Assembly (NCBI GenBank): GCA_029288115.1 | Contig: JARFPV010000465.1 | Coordinates: forward strand, 1-5,705 | Source: Akkermansiaceae bacterium | GTDB lineage: Bacteria > Verrucomicrobiota > Verrucomicrobiia > Verrucomicrobiales > Akkermansiaceae | Direction of reading: 5' to 3' | Length of the DNA: 5,705 nucleotides | In this document: one piece after another, positions 1 through 4,957 of the stretch | How positions within the stretch are numbered: position 1 is the stretch's first letter | Layout: each line of letters begins with the position of its first letter | Made by a program: the position numbers and the translations under genes | The notes under the pieces: generated by a model | Databases searched by the model: none | What the model saw: the letters and a program-made list of their open reading frames with translations, nothing else | What the model was told of the DNA's origin: nothing

Positions 1-284
1 GCGTCATCCAGTGCCTTGCGTACGGCATCAGCGGCAAGGGCTGGTGCGGATTTTTCATAGTAATTGTTCAGCCCTTCAGCATCGAATTTCCAGGCATGCG
101 ACAGTTCTTCAAGGCAGAAGTGGCGACCATCAATGCCGGAGTCACCATTCAATACTTTTTCTAACAATGTTCGTGATGCGGGTTTGAGGTCATCCCAGAA
201 ATCGGCCTCTCTCATCGAATCGAGGCAATCTGTTTGAGTGTGGTAGGCATTTGGAAATGCGGATCGGACAGAAAGTAGATTCAT
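1..284 (-). CDS. Type III polyketide synthase (chalcone/stilbene synthase family), N-terminal part, cut by window edge
   Basis: Reading the minus strand from the ATG at 284 gives an open frame of 94 complete codons that runs off the left edge. The start MNLLSVRSAFPNAYHTQTD, then W31, then the G-I-D-G-R-H segment (about residues 52-57), and the ending in N-N-Y-Y-E-K-S-A-P-A-L-A-A-D-A-V-R-K-A-L follow the N-terminal pattern of type III PKSs (AFP...Y.Q, the RH pair after the first helices, N..Y...A..L...A...AL). These homodimeric ketosynthases extend an acyl-CoA starter with malonyl-CoA and cyclise the chain to resorcinols, pyrones or similar. The catalytic Cys-His-Asn triad lies outside the window, so activity cannot be judged. 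The start overlaps the stop of the FAD oxidoreductase as ATGA. No Shine-Dalgarno precedes it, which points to translational coupling. Family assignment is fairly sure; starter unit and product are unknown. Confidence 0.8.
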   Translation of the reverse strand, partial: MNLLSVRSAFPNAYHTQTDCLDSMREADFWDDLKPASRTLLEKVLNGDSGIDGRHFCLEELSHAWKFDAEGLNNYYEKSAPALAADAVRKALDD

Positions 285-1357
285 GGTTTGCGTAGTTGGC
301 TGAAGATGGACTTGAAAGGCAGGGTTTTTGTTTTTGATGATGCTTTGAGGATTTGTTGGCCGGGAAAGTTGAAAAGCATCGGGTGCATGAGTTTTGAGAG
401 CTTCATGCGGCGTGAGAAATGCTTTTTGGCATCACTTTGGTAGCCATGTTCAGCCTCATGCCAGTTGATTTCGTCAGCGGAATACTTCTCCAGCCAGGTG
501 GCAGCGATAGCGCTGGATTCCATCGCCATACTCATGCCATTACCTGTGAATGGGGGAATTAGCCAAGCAGCGTCACCCAGGGAAAAGCCGGCCTGGCTGT
601 TCTGCACTCCGAGCGAAAATCCTGCTGTGGCAGTGAACGATTCTGGGTCGTATTGCCATGATTTCATGAGCTTTAACAACTCGGTCATTCCGCATGCCTC
701 TGCGTATGCCATGAGCACAGCTGCCGGACTGCTCCATCGGGAGTGTGCGTCCGCCGGGCGGATATCGGATCGCACGTGAAACAGACCACAGCAGTTGGTA
801 CGGCCATTTTCCACCTCGGCCAACCCAACATAGCCTCCTTTGCTGCCGCTGATGCCGCAGGTGCTGCTGTGCATGTGCAAACCATTCAGCTGTGTATTCA
901 CGGCATGGATCTTGATGCCGATCCATTCCGGTTTCGCCTTGGTCGGGTTGACGGGTTTACCTGTCGCCCACACGCAACCTTCATTGTGGTTGTTTTCTAA
1001 CGGAATACGTTTTCCGAGGATCAGCTGACCACCTTCACGCTGGAACATGTCTGCCAAACGCTTATCCAGCTTGAAGCGTGAGATGCCGAGAGCGGGTGCA
1101 GGAAGTTCCTCGGTGAGCAGGAGCTCGCTGCCCATCCACCAGTTGATGTCGTGGTGTATGAGGGCGTCATCGAATAGCGGGTCGATTCCGAGGCGGGCGA
1201 GCGTTTCCTTCGTGATGCCGGAAATGAATTCACCGCACACCTTGTGTCGGGGATAGTTGCCTTTCTCGTGAAGTTCTACCGGTATCCCTTTTCGGCGTAG
1301 GCAGATACCAAGGCTAAGTCCGGCAAGCCCGCCACCGATGATGCGGATCGGTTTCAT
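281..1357 (-). CDS. FAD-dependent oxidoreductase, geranylgeranyl reductase/UbiH-like, in type III PKS operon
   Basis: This 358-residue flavoprotein starts with a Rossmann FAD-binding fold: RIIGGGLAG (residues 5-13, GxGxxG) with an acidic residue at E31 ending the second strand. Next comes YPRHKVCGEF (35-44), the (P)R.K.CGE signature of geranylgeranyl-reductase-like flavoproteins. A short W-A-T-G motif (130-133) corresponds to the conserved ATG loop, and the second FAD motif is GDAAWLIPPFTGNGM (261-275). The C-terminal basic segment (about 312-358) is typical of membrane-surface enzymes, but no clear transmembrane helix is seen. Such proteins hydroxylate aromatic rings or reduce isoprenoid double bonds. 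Next to a methyltransferase and a type III PKS, oxidation of a polyketide ring is the likeliest role (inference, by analogy with SrsC of the Streptomyces srs cluster). Its ATG overlaps the methyltransferase stop by 4 bases and has a strong Shine-Dalgarno sequence inside the upstream gene. It is not close enough to a characterised enzyme to fix the substrate. Confidence 0.85.
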   Translation of the reverse strand: MKPIRIIGGGLAGLSLGICLRRKGIPVELHEKGNYPRHKVCGEFISGITKETLARLGIDPLFDDALIHHDINWWMGSELLLTEELPAPALGISRFKLDKRLADMFQREGGQLILGKRIPLENNHNEGCVWATGKPVNPTKAKPEWIGIKIHAVNTQLNGLHMHSSTCGISGSKGGYVGLAEVENGRTNCCGLFHVRSDIRPADAHSRWSSPAAVLMAYAEACGMTELLKLMKSWQYDPESFTATAGFSLGVQNSQAGFSLGDAAWLIPPFTGNGMSMAMESSAIAATWLEKYSADEINWHEAEHGYQSDAKKHFSRRMKLSKLMHPMLFNFPGQQILKASSKTKTLPFKSIFSQLRKP

Positions 1358-1986
1358 GATTTCACCCCCTTGCAGCGAAGACTTCCTGGGAAATTCCTAC
1401 CGGCTTCCCATTTCCAGTTATTGCCTAACAAATTTTGAACCTCGTCTGGGCGAAAACCAGCCTCGATACTTACCCGCATGTCGTGGCGGGTGACATGGTT
1501 GACAAATGGATACATCAGCCAACCCAAGCAGATTGAGGTAGTCGAGCGATACGGTTCGGCGAGTAATACGGCACCCGCATCACGCCATTTTGTCGACCAG
1601 CTCTCGAGCACGTCATTGTCGAAGTGGTGGATAAAAAGATTGGCTACGATTGCGGTCGAGCCGTCACAGGCGAGGTCTATTTCCAGCACGTTTTTCTGGA
1701 GCCACTTGATGCCAGCCGGCAGATCGGGCGGTCTAGGTGCCAGATCAACGGCGGTGATCGCAATGTCTGGCCGGGCCGCATGCATTTTTCTGGTGAGGAT
1801 GCCATCGCCTGCTCCAAGCTCAATCACCCGGGTGATGTTACGCATCGGCGTGAGCTGGTTAACGATCCATTGCTCACCTCGCATGAGGCGGTTGATGACA
1901 CGCAGGTCGCGCCGACTTCTAATAGCAGCGGGGTCGTTGCTATCGAGTTCATCAAGAAGTTCTGGTCTGACAACACGTTGTTCCAT
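1354..1986 (-). CDS. Class I SAM-dependent methyltransferase, first visible gene of the type III PKS operon
   Basis: This 210-residue protein has a Rossmann methyltransferase core: motif I VIELGAGDG (54-62), an acidic residue after strand 2 in TAVDLAP (78-84, D81) and the ANLFIHHF strand (115-122). A later R-H-D-M-R-V-S-I-E-A-G-F stretch (157-168) is, as I recall, typical of the small methyltransferases found beside type III PKS genes. No metal-binding or membrane segment is evident, so it is a soluble enzyme, unlike the integral-membrane isoprenylcysteine-type methyltransferases BpsB and SrsB of other type III PKS clusters. It probably O- or C-methylates the polyketide (inference). I chose the ATG at 1986 because family resemblance begins at MEQRVVRPELLDE; an in-frame GTG at 2025 would add 13 unsupported residues. 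No clear Shine-Dalgarno precedes 1986. The stop overlaps the next gene's start (ATGA). The upstream region is divergent from the M42 gene, so the operon probably begins here. Confidence 0.82.
   Translation of the reverse strand: MEQRVVRPELLDELDSNDPAAIRSRRDLRVINRLMRGEQWIVNQLTPMRNITRVIELGAGDGILTRKMHAARPDIAITAVDLAPRPPDLPAGIKWLQKNVLEIDLACDGSTAIVANLFIHHFDNDVLESWSTKWRDAGAVLLAEPYRSTTSICLGWLMYPFVNHVTRHDMRVSIEAGFRPDEVQNLLGNNWKWEAGRNFPGSLRCKGVKS
1362..1371 (-). promoter_or_regulatory. Strong internal Shine-Dalgarno for the FAD oxidoreductase
   Basis: On the minus strand AAGGGGGTGA matches the ideal anti-SD complement AAGGAGGTGA at 9 of 10 bases. It ends 4 bases before the ATG at 1357, which leaves about 7 bases between the G-run and the start. 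It lies within the last codons of the methyltransferase. This supports the chosen start and suggests that the flavoprotein is translated by its own ribosome loading as well as by coupling. It stands out because most other starts in the window have no such site. Confidence 0.7.
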
Positions 1987-2119
1987 TGTTAATTGGATCT
2001 GTGCAGTGTCGCCTGATACCACCACGGGTCAATGGATATTCTCATTCTCCAGCATTTCCCGGCGAAATCCTTCAAGCTTCCTCGCTCGACAATCGATCAG
2101 CCTCGTGTATCCCAATTCC
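1987..2119. promoter_or_regulatory. Divergent intergenic region between the PKS operon and the M42 peptidase gene
   Basis: These 133 bp separate two genes transcribed away from each other, so they must hold both promoters. On the plus strand TCGACA (2086-2091) and TATCCC (2108-2113), 16 bp apart, form a weak sigma70-like pair. It would start transcription close to the ATG at 2120. On the minus strand TTGACC (2032-2027) is a possible -35, but no convincing -10 follows at the right distance. No clear palindromic operator was found. These promoter calls come from reading only and are weak. Confidence 0.3.
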
Positions 2120-3364
2120 ATGCCAACAAAGAAATCAGCAAAAAAATCGGCCGCTAAGAAAGCCTGGGAGAAGCCGATGCCCAAGGCGCAGTTCGAGTTC
2201 ATGCGTGAGGTGTTAGCCGCGCCCAGCCCGATCGGGATCGAGGCCGCGATGTCTTACGGCGTGCTGAAACCTTACTTTGAGAAATTTATGCCGAAGTCCT
2301 GGGCGGTTCACCAGTTCAAGGGGAATGCCGGCATTGTCGTGGACACCCATCCGGGGCAGGACGACATGACCTCAGTGATGATTATTGGTCATGCCGACAA
2401 GATCCGCATGCAGGTGCGCAAGATCGATAGTGACGGCAAGATCTGGGTGAATACTGATTCTTTTCTGCCCTGCACATTAGTTGGTCACGAAGTGAAACTT
2501 TTTTCCCAGGATCCGAAGAAGCCGGGCAATTACCGCTGCATCGAGGGAGGGACGATTGAGGCGCTCGGTGCGATCCACTTTTCCGAGCCCGCCCAGCGCA
2601 CGGGTGACAAGGGTCTGAAGCCGGAAATGATGTACCTTGAACTGCAGATGCACGGCGATGATTGCAAAGAGCGTGTTGAGGCACTCGGTATCCGCCCTGG
2701 CGACCCGATTATTTTGAACCGTCCGATCAAGAAAGGATTTTCTGACGATACCTTTTATGGCGCTTACCTCGATAATGGCCTTGGCTGCTTTGTCGTTGCC
2801 GTGATCGCCAAGATCCTTGCCAAGAGCCAGCTGAAAAACATCCGCGTGCTCTACACGATTGCGACCCACGAAGAGATCGGGCGTTTTGGTGCCACCGCCA
2901 TCGCGGGTGAGCTCAAGCCGGACATCCTGATCGGTTCCGATGTCAACCACGACTACGATGCTGCCCCTGGGATTGCTGCCAAGCGGATGAACTCATTGGC
3001 CATGGGCAAGGGGTTCACGCTCACTAACGGCTCCATCACCAGCGAGTATCTCAACACGCTGATCGAAAAAGCCTGCCTCAAGCACAAGATACCTTACCAG
3101 ATCGACTTCGCGGGTCGAGACACCGGCACCGATGCGATGGCCGCCGCGCTTGCGGGCTTTGATAGCGCTTCCACCTCGATCGGTTTCCCGATCCGGAACA
3201 TGCACACAATTTCCGAAACCGGCCACACGGCTGATGTGATCGGTGCTGTGCATGCCATGGTCGAGACCTTCAAGGCGATGGACAAGATGAACCGCGGCAA
3301 GGGGCTCTCACGAGAGGACCTCAGGGACGGGCACCCACGTCTCGACGAGGCCAAGGGGCTCTGA
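2120..3364 (+). CDS. M42-family metallo-aminopeptidase (glutamyl aminopeptidase/FrvX-like) with basic N-terminal tail
   Basis: This 414-residue protein matches the M42 (TET-type) dinuclear metal peptidase fold, which trims peptides in the cytoplasm, often as a dodecamer. Expected ligand and catalytic positions are visible. H91 and D93 lie in IIGHADK, D218 bridges the metals in YLDNG, E251-E252 (catalytic base plus ligand) lie in ATHEEIGRFGA, D274 in IGSDVNHD, and H362 in PIRNMHT. D338 lies in TGTDAM. The usual Arg after the bridging Asp (D-D/N-R) is replaced by Gly (D218-N-G220). The first 15 residues (MPTKKSAKKSAAKKA) form a Lys/Ala-rich tail, and residues 391-414 form a polar C-terminal tail, making it longer than the roughly 350 residues usual in the family. 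I chose ATG 2120 because the open frame back to 1478 runs antisense through the methyltransferase and resembles no protein. No Shine-Dalgarno is present. The gene is monocistronic and convergent with the NusG-like gene. Exact substrate preference is unknown. Confidence 0.88.
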   Translation: MPTKKSAKKSAAKKAWEKPMPKAQFEFMREVLAAPSPIGIEAAMSYGVLKPYFEKFMPKSWAVHQFKGNAGIVVDTHPGQDDMTSVMIIGHADKIRMQVRKIDSDGKIWVNTDSFLPCTLVGHEVKLFSQDPKKPGNYRCIEGGTIEALGAIHFSEPAQRTGDKGLKPEMMYLELQMHGDDCKERVEALGIRPGDPIILNRPIKKGFSDDTFYGAYLDNGLGCFVVAVIAKILAKSQLKNIRVLYTIATHEEIGRFGATAIAGELKPDILIGSDVNHDYDAAPGIAAKRMNSLAMGKGFTLTNGSITSEYLNTLIEKACLKHKIPYQIDFAGRDTGTDAMAAALAGFDSASTSIGFPIRNMHTISETGHTADVIGAVHAMVETFKAMDKMNRGKGLSREDLRDGHPRLDEAKGL

Positions 3365-3426
3365 GTATTCAACTTTGTGTGAGCCTGTCCCCACGTTTTG
3401 GTGGCCGAATCAATCGTTCTTCCCTC
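3365..3426. terminator. Convergent 62-bp gap with a weak hairpin (possible bidirectional terminator)
   Basis: The M42 gene and the NusG-like gene end facing each other across this gap, so transcripts from both sides should stop near here. The only hairpin I see is CCAC-GTTTTG-GTGG (3391-3404), with a 4-bp stem and no U-tract on either strand. That is too weak to call a good intrinsic terminator; Rho-dependent termination is an alternative. Confidence 0.2.
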
Positions 3427-3981
3427 TCAATCAGGTATAGGCCTGCTCGGCAGGATCAGTGAGAACAGATCAGTTTCCACCACCTGACGGTTACCGAGGA
3501 ATTCGATGAGGATTTTCACTCGTTCGGCAGCAGGGAGAATCTCTACCACTTTGCCTTGAAAGCCCTGCAATGCGCCGTGTGCGACTTCTACCTCGTCACC
3601 CTCTTTGACCGTAGGCTGGAGGGTGAGCATGTCGTCTTCTTCCTGATTTTCCATCTGCTGGATAAGCTCAGCGATGAAGGTTGTGGGGATCTCAGGAATA
3701 TGGTCGCCAAACCTGAGTAGCTTCATCACGCCGTGGGTGTGAACGACGTCGCGTTCGCGCTCGAGTCGGGAAAAAAAGGCAAAGATGTATCCCGGAAACA
3801 TCGCTTCCACCCACCAAATTTTGCCACGACGAGTTGCCTTGCGGTAGCGCAGACGCGGGCAGAAAGATTGTACGCCATCGAGTTGAGCGAGGGACCGTGC
3901 CGCGACGTATTCACGTTTTGTTTTGGTGCGTACGCAATACCACGCGGCCTGATCGCTTGGTGATGTCAGTTCATCATCCAT
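3427..3981 (-). CDS. NusG/RfaH-like specialised transcription elongation (antitermination) factor
   Basis: The 184-residue protein has the two-domain NusG layout. An NGN domain (about 12-108) opens with AAWYCVRTKTKREYVAA, carries the hallmark FPGYIF (62-67) and continues with THGVMKLLRFG (82-92). After an acidic linker (112-117), a KOW domain (about 125-175) contains G-D-E-V-E-V-A-H-G then G-F-Q-G-K-V-V-E-I. NusG proteins bind the RNA polymerase clamp through NGN; KOW contacts Rho, NusE/S10 or the ribosome. It is likely a specialised paralogue and not housekeeping NusG: there is no secE or rplK neighbour, and it follows a GbsR-type regulator by only 3 bp. RfaH/UpxY-type paralogues usually boost expression of long polysaccharide or secondary-metabolite operons; the target here is not adjacent and is unknown. 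A weak GGCGAG lies upstream of the ATG. It is the last gene of its operon. Confidence 0.85.
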   Translation of the reverse strand: MDDELTSPSDQAAWYCVRTKTKREYVAARSLAQLDGVQSFCPRLRYRKATRRGKIWWVEAMFPGYIFAFFSRLERERDVVHTHGVMKLLRFGDHIPEIPTTFIAELIQQMENQEEDDMLTLQPTVKEGDEVEVAHGALQGFQGKVVEILPAAERVKILIEFLGNRQVVETDLFSLILPSRPIPD

Positions 3982-3984
3982 GAC

Positions 3985-4485
3985 TTACTCGCCAAGAAAT
4001 TTTTGCAATAGCGGCAGCACCAAGTTGGCTTTACCTGACCAACGGCCGAGACGTTTGATTCGCTCCTCGTAAAATGCCCTTAGTTCACGATCCTCTATCT
4101 TGTGGAGTTCCAGTTCTAGTTTGGCGAGCTTTTCCTGGCCGCTTTTCAAGTGCGGTCGGATCTCTTCGCGGATAAATCCGCCGACCAGTTTTTTTAGTTC
4201 CACATCGGCCTCAAAGTAAGTTTTGCGGTCTTTCCTGTATTCAACCTCACGCACTGCTCCGAGCGTGCGCAACATCTTGAGGCCCTGGCTTGCAGAGCCT
4301 TTGCTGATGCCAAGTCGGTCAATCAGATCCTGCATGGTCATCGGCTTGGGGGAGGCGAATAGCACTCCGTAGATTTCGCCGAGCGACTTTGGAAGCCCGA
4401 TCATACGAACGCCATCCTGGAAAAAAGAAAGGATGCGAGCATCAATCACCGCGACCTCGGTAGAGGGTTTCTCCTGCGCACTCAT
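3985..4485 (-). CDS. GbsR/MarR-type winged-helix transcriptional regulator
   Basis: From the ATG at 4485 this is a 166-residue protein. Residues 29-45 (IGLPKSLGEIYGVLFAS) and the helix-turn-helix about 48-78 (PMTMQDLIDRLGISKGSASQGLKMLRTLGAV) are close to the GbsR family consensus. A wing follows at V-E-Y-R-K-D-R-K-T-Y (81-90), and the C-terminal half is helical with E/K/L-rich repeats suited to dimerisation. GbsR proteins of Bacillus repress glycine-betaine genes, but the same family occurs widely beside polysaccharide genes in other phyla, so an osmotic role cannot be assumed. An in-frame GTG at 4509 would add 8 residues, but it lies upstream of the best -10 box, so 4485 is preferred. No Shine-Dalgarno precedes it. 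The stop is 3 bp from the NusG-like ATG, so the two are surely co-transcribed. An inverted repeat just upstream suggests autoregulation. Confidence 0.85.
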   Translation of the reverse strand: MSAQEKPSTEVAVIDARILSFFQDGVRMIGLPKSLGEIYGVLFASPKPMTMQDLIDRLGISKGSASQGLKMLRTLGAVREVEYRKDRKTYFEADVELKKLVGGFIREEIRPHLKSGQEKLAKLELELHKIEDRELRAFYEERIKRLGRWSGKANLVLPLLQKFLGE

Positions 4486-4491
4486 AGGGGC

Positions 4492-4519
4492 AGGATACAG
4501 ATAAACCACGTAGGTTCAA
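4492..4519 (-). promoter_or_regulatory. Candidate sigma70-like promoter of the gbsR-nusG operon
   Basis: On the minus strand TTGAAC (4519-4514) and TATCCT (4497-4492) are 16 bp apart; each matches the consensus at 4 of 6 bases. The -10 ends 6 bases before the ATG at 4485, so transcription would begin at or next to the start codon, giving a leaderless mRNA. This fits the missing Shine-Dalgarno. Prediction from reading only. Confidence 0.4.
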
Positions 4520-4531
4520 TTTTTTTTGAAC
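4514..4531. promoter_or_regulatory. Inverted repeat GTTCAA-T6-TTGAAC, candidate GbsR operator
   Basis: The 18-bp sequence GTTCAATTTTTTTTGAAC consists of perfect 6-bp arms around a T6 spacer. It lies 28 bp upstream of the regulator's ATG, and one arm is the predicted -35 hexamer. A dimeric winged-helix protein bound here would block RNA polymerase, which suggests negative autoregulation of the gbsR-nusG operon. Binding by this protein is inferred from position and symmetry, not shown. Confidence 0.5.
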
Positions 4532-4571
4532 AGGCCCCTTGAAATGCCGGGTTTAGGCGCGAGTGAGGCAC

Positions 4572-4766
4572 CTAGCGGAGCAGTGCCATAGGCTCTGCAT
4601 CCTGCTCACGATCGGCAGGAGTAGATACGGTTGTGACGGCCTCATTAGAAGGAGTTTGTGCCGTAGGTGTGGGCTTTTCAGCTTCAAGCTGAGTGGTGTA
4701 AGAAGCAGCCAGCCAGACTGTAAGGAACATCGAGCTGGAAATAATGAAAGCGCGGATCGAGTTCAT
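4572..4766 (-). CDS. Small predicted membrane-anchored or exported protein, function unknown
   Basis: This is a 64-residue open frame starting at ATG 4766. After a short N-region with one Arg (MNSIR) comes a hydrophobic stretch (about residues 6-23, AFIISSSMFLTVWLAASY) able to act as a signal peptide or single transmembrane helix. The tail is polar and rich in Thr, Pro, Ala and Glu (about 24-64). No lipobox Cys and no known domain are visible. It sits between hemW and the gbsR-like gene on the same strand, with an AT-rich intergenic region upstream and 86 bp before the regulator. The N-to-C pattern of Arg, hydrophobic core and disordered polar tail is what a real small envelope protein looks like. 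No homologue is recognised and the Shine-Dalgarno is absent, so it remains a moderate-confidence hypothetical gene. Confidence 0.45.
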   Translation of the reverse strand: MNSIRAFIISSSMFLTVWLAASYTTQLEAEKPTPTAQTPSNEAVTTVSTPADREQDAEPMALLR

Positions 4767-4842
4767 ATCGATAATGTGTTGTGGGTGAAGTTGCGAGCTA
4801 TTAACATGAATGGCACTTGTTAGTAAAGTCTAATTTATAAAG

Positions 4843-4882
4843 TGCATTTACCTTTCTACATGCAATAGACGTGGCAAATGCA
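4843..4882. repeat. Imperfect inverted repeat in the intergenic region (TGCATTT ... AAATGCA)
   Basis: TGCATTT (4843-4849) and AAATGCA (4876-4882) are perfect 7-bp complementary arms. After one mismatch two more C-G pairs follow (4851-4852 with 4873-4874). The loop is 20 bases and contains another TGCA. It lies upstream of the small membrane protein and downstream of hemW. It could be an operator or an RNA hairpin; there is no U-tract to support a terminator. Confidence 0.35.
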
Positions 4883-4893
4883 GCTGTATTCAC

Positions 4894-4910
4894 AAAAAAT
4901 TCAGCTGAAT
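4894..4910 (-). terminator. Possible weak intrinsic terminator of hemW (palindrome plus T-run)
   Basis: On the minus strand, ATTCAGCTGAAT (4910-4899) is a perfect 12-bp palindrome that runs directly into six T residues (4899-4894). As RNA it can form only a 4-bp stem with an AGCU loop before the U-run, so it is weak. Its position, about 50 bp after the hemW stop, is right for a terminator. Confidence 0.3.
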
Positions 4911-4923
4911 CAAATTTATTTTC

Positions 4924-4935
4924 CCTCTCGAGAGG
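4924..4935. repeat. Perfect 12-bp palindrome CCTCTCGAGAGG downstream of hemW
   Basis: CCTCTCGAGAGG is self-complementary and begins 22 bp after the hemW stop on the minus strand. It can form a 4-bp GC-rich stem with a tetraloop in RNA, but A-rich sequence follows on the minus strand where a U-tract would be needed. It may act with the palindrome at 4899-4910 in ending or stabilising the hemW transcript, or be a protein-binding site. Confidence 0.3.
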
Positions 4936-4957
4936 TGATAGCATGCCTGATGTTACC

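Noticed and set aside
465..1256. Several 60-117 residue frames on both strands overlapping the flavoprotein
   Set aside because: They are frame shadows of the flavoprotein gene, with low-complexity composition and no domain resemblance.
1987..2025. GTG at 2025 as the methyltransferase start
   Set aside because: It adds 13 residues without family resemblance, and no ribosome-binding site supports it; MEQRVVRPEL at 1986 fits better.
1478..2119. In-frame upstream extension of the M42 gene (start at 1478 giving 628 residues)
   Set aside because: The extra 214 residues run antisense through the methyltransferase, are Ser/Arg-rich without recognisable domains, and the M42 similarity and natural start both point to 2120.
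2382..3372. Minus-strand frames opposite the M42 gene
   Set aside because: They mirror a strongly supported plus-strand coding region and show no recognisable motifs or plausible starts.
4486..4509. GTG at 4509 as the start of the GbsR-like protein
   Set aside because: It lies upstream of the best -10 hexamer and adds only VYLYPAP-type residues not expected in the family; kept as an alternative only.
4567..4587. GGCAC ... GTGCC hairpin at the end of the small membrane protein gene as a terminator
   Set aside because: The stem is only 5 bp with an 11-base loop and no U-tract follows, so it is not distinguishable from chance.
4563..4823. Plus-strand 86-residue frame opposite the small membrane protein
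   Set aside because: Its composition is Arg/Cys/Ser-rich and irregular, while the minus-strand frame has a coherent signal/anchor pattern.
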